Below are positions 36,059 through 43,893 of a stretch of DNA of 64,000 nt, piece after piece; the first letter of the stretch is position 1; each line of letters opens with the position of its first letter. The position numbers and the translations under genes are program-made. The DNA lies in contig NZ_JAAABI010000006.1 of the NCBI RefSeq assembly GCF_009903685.1, positions 1 through 64,000 on the forward strand, read 5' to 3'. This DNA is from Flagellimonas ochracea. GTDB lineage: Bacteria; Bacteroidota; Bacteroidia; Flavobacteriales; Flavobacteriaceae. Under the pieces are notes generated by a model. That model was not told the origin of the DNA. It did not search any database and saw nothing but the letters and a program-made list of their open reading frames with translations.

Positions 36059-36739
36059 ATGAAACTAGAACGGGCATTGGAAGAACAGCAAGAAGAAAGG
36101 GGAAACGATCATGTTGGGTCGTCAACAGAAACCCCTTTGCGAAAAGATGCATTTGTACTGAGCGACGAAGAGAAAATTGAGCGAATTCAAAATAGTGTTC
36201 GGGAAATAATGCTTACCCTTGGCCTTGACTTGGATGATGACAGTCTTGGAGGAACACCAAAACGGGTCGCGAAAATGTACGTAGAGGAAATATTTGGAGG
36301 ATTACACCCAAAAAGAAGACCCAAACCATCCACTTTTGAGAACAAGTACAAATATGGCGAAATGTTGGTGGAGAAAAACATTGTGGTCTACTCCACTTGC
36401 GAGCACCATTTGCTTCCAATAGTTGGCCGTGCCCATATCGCCTATATATCCAATGGAACCGTAGTAGGGCTTTCAAAAATGAACCGTATAGTCGATTACT
36501 TTGCCAAGCGCCCACAGGTTCAGGAAAGAATGAACATTCAAATCGTAAAAGAACTGCAACAGGTGCTGGGCACCGAAGATGTTGCGTGTGTTATCGATGC
36601 AAAACATCTCTGCGTAAATTCAAGGGGAATACGCGATATTGAAAGTAGTACGGTCACCGCGGAATATGGTGGCAAGTTCAAAAATGAGGCCACCAGAAGA
36701 GAGTTTTTGGACTACATCAATCTTGATACCGAGTTTTAA
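36059..36739 (+). CDS. folE: GTP cyclohydrolase I
   Basis: The 226-residue enzyme converts GTP to dihydroneopterin triphosphate, the first step of folate and pterin synthesis. Signatures: the zinc-binding STCEHHLLPIVG (near residues 115-126), the second Cys in DAKHLCVNSRG and the C-terminal EATRREF. The N-terminal 40 residues are variable, as usual. It is the first of a plus-strand run: cysS starts 12 bp after the stop. Confidence 0.96.
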   Translation: MKLERALEEQQEERGNDHVGSSTETPLRKDAFVLSDEEKIERIQNSVREIMLTLGLDLDDDSLGGTPKRVAKMYVEEIFGGLHPKRRPKPSTFENKYKYGEMLVEKNIVVYSTCEHHLLPIVGRAHIAYISNGTVVGLSKMNRIVDYFAKRPQVQERMNIQIVKELQQVLGTEDVACVIDAKHLCVNSRGIRDIESSTVTAEYGGKFKNEATRREFLDYINLDTEF

Positions 36740-36751
36740 TCGAGTTTTTTC

Positions 36752-38233
36752 ATGCAATTGTACAAGAACCAAAACCTTAGAGTACACAATTCACTTTCAG
36801 GAAAAAAAGAGGTTTTTGAGCCCATTAATGAAGGCTATGTAGGCATGTATGTCTGCGGACCCACGGTATACAGCAATGTACATTTAGGGAACTGTCGCAC
36901 CTTCATGTCCTTTGATATGATATTTCGATACCTCAAGCATTTGGGTTATAAGGTTCGCTACGTGCGAAACATCACCGATGCGGGACACTTGGAGAATGAT
37001 GCCGACGAGGGCGAGGACAAAATCGCCAAAAAGGCAAAGCTGGAGAAAATAGAACCCATGGAAGTGGTACAACGCTATACCGTGGATTTTCACAATACCC
37101 TCCAGAAGTTCAACCTGCAGCCTCCAAGTATCGAACCTACAGCAACGGGCCATATTATTGAGCAAATAGGAATCATCAAAGAAATTCTTGACAAGGGATA
37201 CGCCTATGAGGCCAACGGCTCTGTTTATTTTGACGTGGTCAAGTTCAACGAACAGAACGAATACGGCAAACTGAGCGGCAGAAAATTGGAAGACATGATC
37301 GCCAATACCCGAGAACTCACCGCCCAAGACGAAAAAAAGAATCCACAAGACTTCGCCCTTTGGAAAAGAGCTGAGCCCCAACATATCATGCGATGGCCAT
37401 CGCCCTGGGGTGACGGTTTTCCAGGATGGCATTTGGAATGCACGGCCATGAGCACCAAATACCTAGGGGAACATTTTGATATTCATGGAGGAGGAATGGA
37501 CCTAAAGTTCCCCCATCATGAATGTGAGATTGCCCAGGCCGAAGCCAGCACAGGAAAAACGCCTGTCAAATACTGGTTGCATGCCAACATGCTGACATTG
37601 AACGGAAAAAAAATGTCCAAGTCCACTGGAAACAACATTTATCCGGCAGAAATCATTAGTGGCGACAATGACATCCTAAGCAAAGCCTATGCACCTTCAG
37701 TGGTTCGATTTTTTATGATGCAGGCACACTATACGAGCATACTTGACCTTAGTGATGACGCCCTGCAAGCCTCTGAAAAAGGATACCAACGCCTGATGGA
37801 AGCCATGGGAAATTTGGATAGCCTCAAGACAACGGACAAATCAGATTTTGATGTCGATACTTGGCAACAAAACTGTTATGATGCGATGAACGATGATTTC
37901 AACACCCCTGTCCTTATCGCCCATCTTTTTGACGCCGTGAAACACATCAACCTCATCAAGGAAGACAAGGAAAAGATTACCAAGGAGGACAAGGCCCTAT
38001 TGCAAAACACGTTGGAATCTTTTGTTTATTATGTGCTGGGCCTTGAAGACCAATCAGCTGGAAAAGACGATTCCAAAATTCTTACTGGCGTTATGGAGTT
38101 ATTGATAAGCTTGCGTAATCAAGCTCGGGCCAACAAAGATTTTGACACCTCCGACAAAATACGGGATGAACTGAATGCCTTAGGCGTGCAAATCAAGGAT
38201 GGCAAGGATGGAACCACATTCACGATAAATTAA
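36752..38233 (+). CDS. cysS: Cysteinyl-tRNA synthetase
   Basis: The 493-residue class I synthetase has the HIGH-like signature ([13 protein letters not shown], near residues 31-43), zinc ligands (C31, C212 region and the HHECE motif near 245) and KMSKSTGN (near 285-292). The C-terminal helical anticodon-binding part ends in a short DGTTFTIN. It follows folE closely and precedes yidD by 4 bp, so it is mid-operon. Confidence 0.97.
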   Translation: MQLYKNQNLRVHNSLSGKKEVFEPINEGYVGMYVCGPTVYSNVHLGNCRTFMSFDMIFRYLKHLGYKVRYVRNITDAGHLENDADEGEDKIAKKAKLEKIEPMEVVQRYTVDFHNTLQKFNLQPPSIEPTATGHIIEQIGIIKEILDKGYAYEANGSVYFDVVKFNEQNEYGKLSGRKLEDMIANTRELTAQDEKKNPQDFALWKRAEPQHIMRWPSPWGDGFPGWHLECTAMSTKYLGEHFDIHGGGMDLKFPHHECEIAQAEASTGKTPVKYWLHANMLTLNGKKMSKSTGNNIYPAEIISGDNDILSKAYAPSVVRFFMMQAHYTSILDLSDDALQASEKGYQRLMEAMGNLDSLKTTDKSDFDVDTWQQNCYDAMNDDFNTPVLIAHLFDAVKHINLIKEDKEKITKEDKALLQNTLESFVYYVLGLEDQSAGKDDSKILTGVMELLISLRNQARANKDFDTSDKIRDELNALGVQIKDGKDGTTFTIN

Positions 38234-38237
38234 AACC

Positions 38238-38492
38238 ATGAAAAATGGGGATCAAACTGGCTCCTCCGGGTTTAGAAAAATTCTTATTGCTCCCTTCGTC
38301 TTTTTGGTAAGGGTCTATCAACTCCTTATCTCACCCTACACCCCATCAACCTGTAGGTACTCCCCGACCTGTTCCACATACACCTTGGAAGCACTAAAAA
38401 AACACGGCCTTTTTAAAGGGGGTTGGTTGTCCATCAAACGAATCTTTAGCTGTAATCCTTGGGGTGGCAGCGGATATGACCCTGTTCCTTAG
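38238..38492 (+). CDS. yidD: Membrane protein insertion efficiency factor YidD
   Basis: A small 84-residue protein with the YidD pattern: an amphipathic N-terminus, [19 protein letters not shown] (residues 31-49) with conserved Cys, and [14 protein letters not shown] at the C-terminus. It sits at the inner membrane and assists YidC-dependent insertion. It is closely spaced after cysS. A 188-bp low-complexity spacer separates it from lgt. Confidence 0.95.
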   Translation: MKNGDQTGSSGFRKILIAPFVFLVRVYQLLISPYTPSTCRYSPTCSTYTLEALKKHGLFKGGWLSIKRIFSCNPWGGSGYDPVP

Positions 38493-38564
38493 AAAGTTCA
38501 AAATCAAAGATCAAAAATCAAGTATAACCCAAACTCGAGGTCAAGGTTTAAGTATTTCCAACCA

Positions 38565-38660
38565 TATACCAACTCGTACCTTCATGCCCTTTCATCCTTC
38601 ACCTTTCACCTTTCACCCCTAACTATTAACTTCCCAACTCCTAACATCTAAATAATTATC
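38565..38660. repeat. Pyrimidine/A-rich, nearly G-free spacer with short repeats
   Basis: The plus strand here has few G and runs such as CACCTTTCACCTTTCAC (short tandem heptamers), preceded at 38500-38525 by an A-rich stretch (ATCAAAGATCAAAAATCAAG). It has the look of a low-complexity intergenic element. No ORF covers it and no stem or terminator is obvious. Confidence 0.5.
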
Positions 38661-38680
38661 TTAGTCCAAAATTTTACCGA

Positions 38681-39643
38681 ATGTATTTTCTTGGCTTTGA
38701 TTGGAACCCAGAAGGAACACTGTTCAAATTGGGGTTTATACAGATAAAGTACTACAACTTGCTATGGATAGCGGCCTTTGTTTTTGGTTGGTTCATTATG
38801 AAACGAATCTTCCTGAACGAAAAAAAATCCATGGATAAATTGGATTCCTTGTTTATTTATGCCGTAGTTTCCATTATGTTGGGAGCACGTCTCGGTCATG
38901 TGTTCTTCTATGATTGGGACTATTACCAAAACCATTTGCTGGAAATTTTGCTTCCCATTCGTGAAAGTCAGGGTGGCAATCTGTTCGGAATTATTAACGG
39001 ATATGAGTTTACAGGTTTTACAGGGTTGGCGAGCCATGGGGCCACCATTGCCGCTATTATTGGGGTTTGGCTCTACTGTCGAAAATGGGAAGATATTAAC
39101 ATGTTGTGGATATTGGACCGCACGGTAGTCCCTACAGCGATAGGTGCGGCTCTTGTGCGTTTAGGAAATTTTTTTAACTCCGAAATCAATGGCAAAGTGG
39201 TGGACAAGTCCTATTTTTTGGCCACTCGATTCATCCGTGATTCGGACGACATGCCTGCCTACAAAGCTATGGCGTTGACCAAAGAAAATACAGAGAACGC
39301 CGCTTATAAAGCCATTCAGCACAATCCTGAATTCGCCAATATTTTAGAATCCATCCCCTATAGGCATCCCGCACAGTTGTATGAGGCCATTTGCTATGTT
39401 TTTGTCTTCGCAGCTTTGTATCTACTGTATTGGAAGACGGGTAAAAAAGACAAAACCGGATATCTCTTTGGGCTTTTTATGGTTCTGTTGTTCACGGTTC
39501 GCTTTTTCGTGGAGTTCTTTAAGAAGAGCCAAGGTGGATTTGAGGAGTCACTCGGTCTGCTTTCAACGGGACAATGGTTGAGCCTTCCTATGATTGCAAT
39601 AGGGCTTTATTTTATGTTCAGGCCTCAAACCCAAAAAGCTTGA
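38681..39643 (+). CDS. lgt: Prolipoprotein diacylglyceryl transferase
   Basis: The 320-residue multi-span enzyme attaches diacylglycerol to the cysteine of prolipoproteins at the inner membrane, consistent with the many lipoproteins in this genome. Visible: seven or so hydrophobic segments, an Arg-rich catalytic region (VPTAIGAALVRLGNFFNSE, near residues 150-168) and the HPAQLYEA motif near 228-235. It is followed within 5 bp by the DUF192 lipoprotein gene. Confidence 0.95.
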   Translation: MYFLGFDWNPEGTLFKLGFIQIKYYNLLWIAAFVFGWFIMKRIFLNEKKSMDKLDSLFIYAVVSIMLGARLGHVFFYDWDYYQNHLLEILLPIRESQGGNLFGIINGYEFTGFTGLASHGATIAAIIGVWLYCRKWEDINMLWILDRTVVPTAIGAALVRLGNFFNSEINGKVVDKSYFLATRFIRDSDDMPAYKAMALTKENTENAAYKAIQHNPEFANILESIPYRHPAQLYEAICYVFVFAALYLLYWKTGKKDKTGYLFGLFMVLLFTVRFFVEFFKKSQGGFEESLGLLSTGQWLSLPMIAIGLYFMFRPQTQKA

Positions 39644-39647
39644 TTTT

Positions 39648-40133
39648 ATGAAAAGGTTGATGACACTGTTTGTCTTTCTATTTGTTTTGATGTTGGCTTC
39701 ATGCAAAACAGAGAACAAGAAAGAAATTAAGACAGAGACCATTTCCTTCACCAAAGAGGGTGATTTGACCATCTTTCAGTCTGAAACAGATTCCATCATC
39801 ACCAAGTTTGACATTGAAGTCGCTGAATCGGAATACGAAACCCAAACTGGGTTGATGTATCGCCAATCCATGGACCAGAACCAAGCCATGTTGTTTATTT
39901 TTCCCGATGTTGAAGTGCATTCGTTCTACATGAAAAACACCGAGTTCCCTTTGGACATCATATACATTGACGAAAACCTCCGCATTGCCAGCTTTCAAAA
40001 AAATGCCCAACCTTTTGATGAAACTGGACTTTCTTCCCAAGTTCCCGTAAAATATGTGTTGGAAATCAATGCTGGACTTTCAGATAGCATAGGATTACAA
40101 GTAGGGGACAGCATAGCATTCACTAAAAAATAA
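39648..40133 (+). CDS. DUF192 lipoprotein
   Basis: 161 residues with a lipobox (LMLASC, cysteine near residue 19) and the DUF192 core: TGLMYRQSMDQNQAMLF then SFYMKNTEFPLDIIYID (residues 65-110). Its DUF192 fold is a small beta-barrel-like domain with unclear biochemical role, found widely in bacteria and archaea. It follows lgt and overlaps the GNAT gene by one base (TAATG), so all three belong to one operon. Confidence 0.88.
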   Translation: MKRLMTLFVFLFVLMLASCKTENKKEIKTETISFTKEGDLTIFQSETDSIITKFDIEVAESEYETQTGLMYRQSMDQNQAMLFIFPDVEVHSFYMKNTEFPLDIIYIDENLRIASFQKNAQPFDETGLSSQVPVKYVLEINAGLSDSIGLQVGDSIAFTKK

Positions 40134-40657
40134 TGTCCAAATATCTTCTTCGCAACGAAACCTCGGAACGGTTGCTTTTTCGAAAATTGGAAACTACTGA
40201 CTTTGATGAGTGGTTGCCCTTTTACCATGACCCAAAATCCACCCAATTCTGGGAGGGGTTGCCAAAAGATCCAGAACAAGCATGCCAAGAACAATTTGAC
40301 CGCATTTTTGAACGCTATAAAAAAGACCTCGGAGGTATGAATGCACTAATCTCCAAAGAGTCAAAAAAAATGGTCGGAATCTGTGGCTTGTTGGTACAGG
40401 AAGTGGATGGATTGGAAGAACTGGAAATAGGCTATTCCATCCTATCCCAATATCGGTTGCAAGGATTTGCCTTGGAGGCTGCGGCAAAATGTAAGCAATA
40501 CGCTTTTGGCAACGGTTTTGCCCCTTCGTTGATCTCCATAATCCATGTGGACAATGTTCCTTCTCAAAAAGTGGCCATCAGAAATGGGATGCATCTGGAT
40601 AAAATAACAACTTACAAGGATAATCCAGTTCACATTTTTAGGGTAAATGCAAGATAA
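40133..40657 (+). CDS. GNAT-family N-acetyltransferase
   Basis: 174 residues with the RimJ/RimL-like opening SERLLFRKLETTDFDEW and the acetyl-CoA-binding region near residues 95-125 (ELEIGYSILSQYRLQGFALEA). The Q/RxxGxG/A loop is present as QYRLQGFA, slightly changed. The likely role is acetylation of a small molecule or a protein N-terminus; the target is unknown. It is translationally coupled with the DUF192 gene. Confidence 0.88.
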   Translation: MSKYLLRNETSERLLFRKLETTDFDEWLPFYHDPKSTQFWEGLPKDPEQACQEQFDRIFERYKKDLGGMNALISKESKKMVGICGLLVQEVDGLEELEIGYSILSQYRLQGFALEAAAKCKQYAFGNGFAPSLISIIHVDNVPSQKVAIRNGMHLDKITTYKDNPVHIFRVNAR

Positions 40658-40693
40658 TCTGTATTTTCCGTAAGCACGTACATATTCCAAAGC

Positions 40694-41953
40694 ATGGCCA
40701 AAATCAAGCACATTGCCATCCTGATCAACAATACCTCAAAGACCCAAAAGTTGGTGCAGCAGTTCTTGAAAAACCACCCTGTGCCAGGTTGTGAAACGCT
40801 ATACCATAAGAAAGGAATGCTATTTGCCCGATCTGAAATAGAGCGGTTTATGGATGAGGAGGAAAGGCATGACATTAAGATTTTGACCCAACATATGCGA
40901 CAACCGCTCAAAACCATGAGCAGTGGCGAACAAAAAAAAGCCTTGCTAAAGTATCTCATGCGACAGGACCCAAATTTTTTGGTACTCATCAATCCATTTG
41001 ACAATCTCGATGCAGAATCACAATCCAGCTTTCGGAGAGAACTGAACAACATTTCCAAATCGAAGACTCTGGTGCAAGTGGTTAGCCGGTTAGATGATAT
41101 ATTGCCCATGACCACAGATTTCTTTAAACTAGATGGTTCTGATCTAATTTCCTATCCTTCTCCCGAATCTTTTTGGAAAGAAAATAGGCACGATTCCATT
41201 GCATTTTCAGGAAGCATTCCGCCGCCTATGAAAAGGGCCAACCCAACTCAACCTGAATTGGTCTCCTTTAACAATGTGTCGGTAAGTTTTGACGGTCGGA
41301 AAGTCTTGGATGGCATTACTTGGACCATTAAGCAAGGGGAGTTTTGGCAATTGATGGGACCCAATGGGAGTGGTAAAACCACCCTGCTATCCATGATTAC
41401 TGGGGATAGTCATAAAGGTTACGGACAGGATTTGACCTTGTTTGGAAGAAAAAAAGGAAGTGGCGAAAGTGTATGGGACCTCAAGGAAAAAATTGGCTAC
41501 TTTACCCCAGCCATGATGGACAAGTTTAGAGGCTACCACACCCTCGAAAACATGATCATTTCTGGATTGCACGACTCCATTGGGCTTTACATTCAACCCA
41601 CGGATGTTGAAAAAAAACTGGCCCGGCAATGGCTGAATCTCTTACAGCTAACGAACAGAAAAGATGATCTGTTCAAAAGTTTGACCTCTGGAGAAAAAAG
41701 GTTGGTGATGACGGCAAGAGCTATGATCAAACATCCGCCTTTACTTATTTTGGACGAACCCACAGCCGGTCTGGACGATACGAGTGCTACTTTTTTTATA
41801 GCTCTGGTCAATAAAATTGCCAATGAAAGCGATACGGCGATTGTTTATGTTTCGCATAGAAATGAGACTGGGCTAAATCCCCAATACAATTACATATTGG
41901 ATATGAAAGAAACGGGCTCAGCTGGAAAAGTGGAAATTTTAGAAAACTGCTGA
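40694..41953 (+). CDS. Two-domain ABC ATPase with degenerate N-terminal half
   Basis: 419 residues, resembling ModF-type cytoplasmic ABC proteins with two NBDs in one chain. The C-terminal half is complete: Walker A GPNGSGKT (222-229), signature LTSGEK (330-335), Walker B LLILDEPTAG and a His-loop (VSHRNE). The N-terminal half (1-165) has a signature-like MSSGEQKKALL (75-85) and a Walker B remnant NFLVLINPFD, but no Walker A and no Asp-Glu pair, so it should not hydrolyse ATP. There are no membrane segments or nearby permease. A regulatory or translation-associated role is possible. Confidence 0.85.
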   Translation: MAKIKHIAILINNTSKTQKLVQQFLKNHPVPGCETLYHKKGMLFARSEIERFMDEEERHDIKILTQHMRQPLKTMSSGEQKKALLKYLMRQDPNFLVLINPFDNLDAESQSSFRRELNNISKSKTLVQVVSRLDDILPMTTDFFKLDGSDLISYPSPESFWKENRHDSIAFSGSIPPPMKRANPTQPELVSFNNVSVSFDGRKVLDGITWTIKQGEFWQLMGPNGSGKTTLLSMITGDSHKGYGQDLTLFGRKKGSGESVWDLKEKIGYFTPAMMDKFRGYHTLENMIISGLHDSIGLYIQPTDVEKKLARQWLNLLQLTNRKDDLFKSLTSGEKRLVMTARAMIKHPPLLILDEPTAGLDDTSATFFIALVNKIANESDTAIVYVSHRNETGLNPQYNYILDMKETGSAGKVEILENC

Positions 41954-42053
41954 AGCCTAATCTGCCAAAGTGCATGAATTAAGGTTTTCTTAATCTGTGT
42001 GGTCCTTCGTTTTTTGTTATCTTCAAGCAATCCGTAAAAAAAGCCGTTCAACC

Positions 42054-43514
42054 ATGCAAAAAATCAATGTAAAACCGGGAGCCAAAATAGAAGATTATAA
42101 AGCCTATGGATCCCTTTACTCCTCCGTTCTGGATTTTCTGGAACAATCAAAAAATTCTGTCGAAGCAATTAAGGGTCGAACCGTTTGGATGATCAACTCA
42201 ACAGCCATTGGAGGCGGGGTTGCCGAAATGCTTCCCAGCCAAATGCGGATTCTTCGCGAGCTAGGAGTATCCATAGAATGGTTGGTCATTGAAGCCAAGG
42301 AAAATGCCTTTTTTGACTTGACCAAACGCATCCACAATGCAATTCATGGAAGTGGTAACGGGGTTTTTACGGACGAAGACCGTCAAGTGTATGAGGCAGT
42401 GAATCAACAAAACCTTTCAAAAGCACTGGAGTTGATCAATGATGATGACATTGTGGTGGTGCACGATCCCCAGCCCATGCCCCTGGCAGCAATGATCAAA
42501 AAGGAAAAAGACGTTTCTATAATTTGGCGATGCCATATAGGTTTGGAGGAAGATACCGAGGTTACCGATGCGGTTTGGAAATTCTTGAGTCCATATTCTG
42601 ATGATTATGATCATTTTGTGTTCAGTTTACCCGCTTACGTTCCAAAATCCTTAAGAAAGAAGGCATCCATAATTCCGCCGGCTATAGATCCACTTAGTCA
42701 TAAAAACAGGGCGCTGCAAATACATAAGTGCATTGGCATCTTGTATCAGTCGGGAATTATGAAAGACCACAAAGCCATCTTGTATCATAGATATAAGCAT
42801 TTGGTACGGAGAGTGCTACCGAATGGTGATTTTGGAAATGTCAATGAACAAAAGGATTTGGATTTTCTCTACCGTCCTGTGGTGACGGAAATTTCCCGTT
42901 GGGACCGCCTTAAAGGTTTTAAGGAGTTGATGCAGGCCTTTATTAAGATGAAACTGGACAACCAAAAAAATGGCGACCCCAACAGTTTAGAGTACAAGCG
43001 TATTGAAATGACGCTTTTAGTGATGGCCGGACCAGATCCTGCCTTTGTTTCTGACGACCCTGAGGGAGATGAGGTTCTGAAAGAACTCACCGAAGCCTAT
43101 CAAAAAGTGGACAGCGCCCTACAAAACGATATTGCCATTTTATTGTTGCCTTTGGACAATCCTAAAGAAAACGCCTTAATCGTGAATGCAATCCAAAGAT
43201 CATCCAGTATCATCGTCCAAAATTCCATTCAAGAAGGGTTTGGTTTAACTGCCACCGAAGCCATGTGGAAGAGAAAGCCTATCTTGGTGTCCGGTGCAGC
43301 AGGATTGAAGTACCAAGTGAAACATAACAAATCAGGAATAATCAATGAAGATCCAAAAGACATCGATAGTTTATCGAAAACGTTGGCTTTTATGCTCAAT
43401 AATCCCAAAGAGCGTGATAAATGGAGTTTTAATGGCCAAATTAGGGTCATACAAAACTTTACCCTGTTCAGTCAATTGATTTTATGGCTGGAAGTATTGG
43501 CCAAAAACAAATAG
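42054..43514 (+). CDS. Trehalose-synthase-like (TreT-type) glycosyltransferase
   Basis: 486 residues from the ATG. The N-terminal domain has WMINSTAIGGGVAEMLPSQ (near 43-61), the hallmark of TreT-type and trehalose-phosphorylase-like GT4 enzymes. The C-terminal Rossmann domain includes an E-x7-E-type motif in NSIQEGFGLTATEAMWKRKP near 405-424. Such enzymes make trehalose from NDP-glucose and glucose, or work in reverse. No other trehalose gene is nearby. The gene starts about 100 bp after the ABC gene and is followed 5 bp later by the TfoX-like gene. A non-ATG start 19 codons upstream adds no recognised domain. Confidence 0.82.
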   Translation: MQKINVKPGAKIEDYKAYGSLYSSVLDFLEQSKNSVEAIKGRTVWMINSTAIGGGVAEMLPSQMRILRELGVSIEWLVIEAKENAFFDLTKRIHNAIHGSGNGVFTDEDRQVYEAVNQQNLSKALELINDDDIVVVHDPQPMPLAAMIKKEKDVSIIWRCHIGLEEDTEVTDAVWKFLSPYSDDYDHFVFSLPAYVPKSLRKKASIIPPAIDPLSHKNRALQIHKCIGILYQSGIMKDHKAILYHRYKHLVRRVLPNGDFGNVNEQKDLDFLYRPVVTEISRWDRLKGFKELMQAFIKMKLDNQKNGDPNSLEYKRIEMTLLVMAGPDPAFVSDDPEGDEVLKELTEAYQKVDSALQNDIAILLLPLDNPKENALIVNAIQRSSSIIVQNSIQEGFGLTATEAMWKRKPILVSGAAGLKYQVKHNKSGIINEDPKDIDSLSKTLAFMLNNPKERDKWSFNGQIRVIQNFTLFSQLILWLEVLAKNK

Positions 43515-43519
43515 AACTG

Positions 43520-43846
43520 ATGAAGCGAGAGGAAGTTTTGGAACTTTATCGAAACGTGATTGCCAAAAATTCCAATTTTGAGCTTAAGGGTAAGTCCATG
43601 CCCTATACCTCGGCCAACGGACACATGTTTTCGCAACTCAATAAGGATGGCGAACTGGGAATACGACTCTCCAAAACCGATACTTCGGCTTTCGATACCA
43701 AATACGGGGCAAAGCCTTTTACTTCATATGGCGCGGTTATGAAAGAATATGTGTTGGTTCCTGAGGTTTTGTTTACTGAACCTGATACCCTCGGATTTTA
43801 TCTCCAAAAGGGATACGAGTATGTAATGTCACTACCACCAAAATAA
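43520..43846 (+). CDS. Small TfoX/YjbR-like protein
   Basis: 108 residues, with the pattern GKSMPYTSANGHMFSQL and GLGF-like ...DTLGFYLQKGYEYVMSLPPK near the end, which recall TfoX N-terminal or YjbR/MmcQ-like folds. No catalytic residues. The start that avoids overlapping the glycosyltransferase was chosen; an ATG 36 bp upstream would overlap it. It forms a pair with the glycosyltransferase gene. Function unknown. Confidence 0.6.
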   Translation: MKREEVLELYRNVIAKNSNFELKGKSMPYTSANGHMFSQLNKDGELGIRLSKTDTSAFDTKYGAKPFTSYGAVMKEYVLVPEVLFTEPDTLGFYLQKGYEYVMSLPPK

Positions 43847-43847
43847 A

Positions 43848-43885
43848 ATGACTGCCCAAGGACAGCCATTTACTTTATTTTCAAA
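43848..43885. terminator. Bidirectional terminator between TfoX-like gene and secDF
   Basis: GACTGCCC and GGACAGCC-type arms (about 7 bp with two G-U pairs), with T-rich stretches on the right and A-rich on the left. It sits in a 47-bp gap between convergent genes. Confidence 0.7.
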
Positions 43886-43893
43886 ACTTGTTG

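Noticed and set aside
36884-37432. 182-residue reading frame antisense to cysS
   Set aside because: It lies wholly on the opposite strand of a clear cysS gene and has no recognisable family, signal or promoter. The open frame follows from codon use of the true gene.
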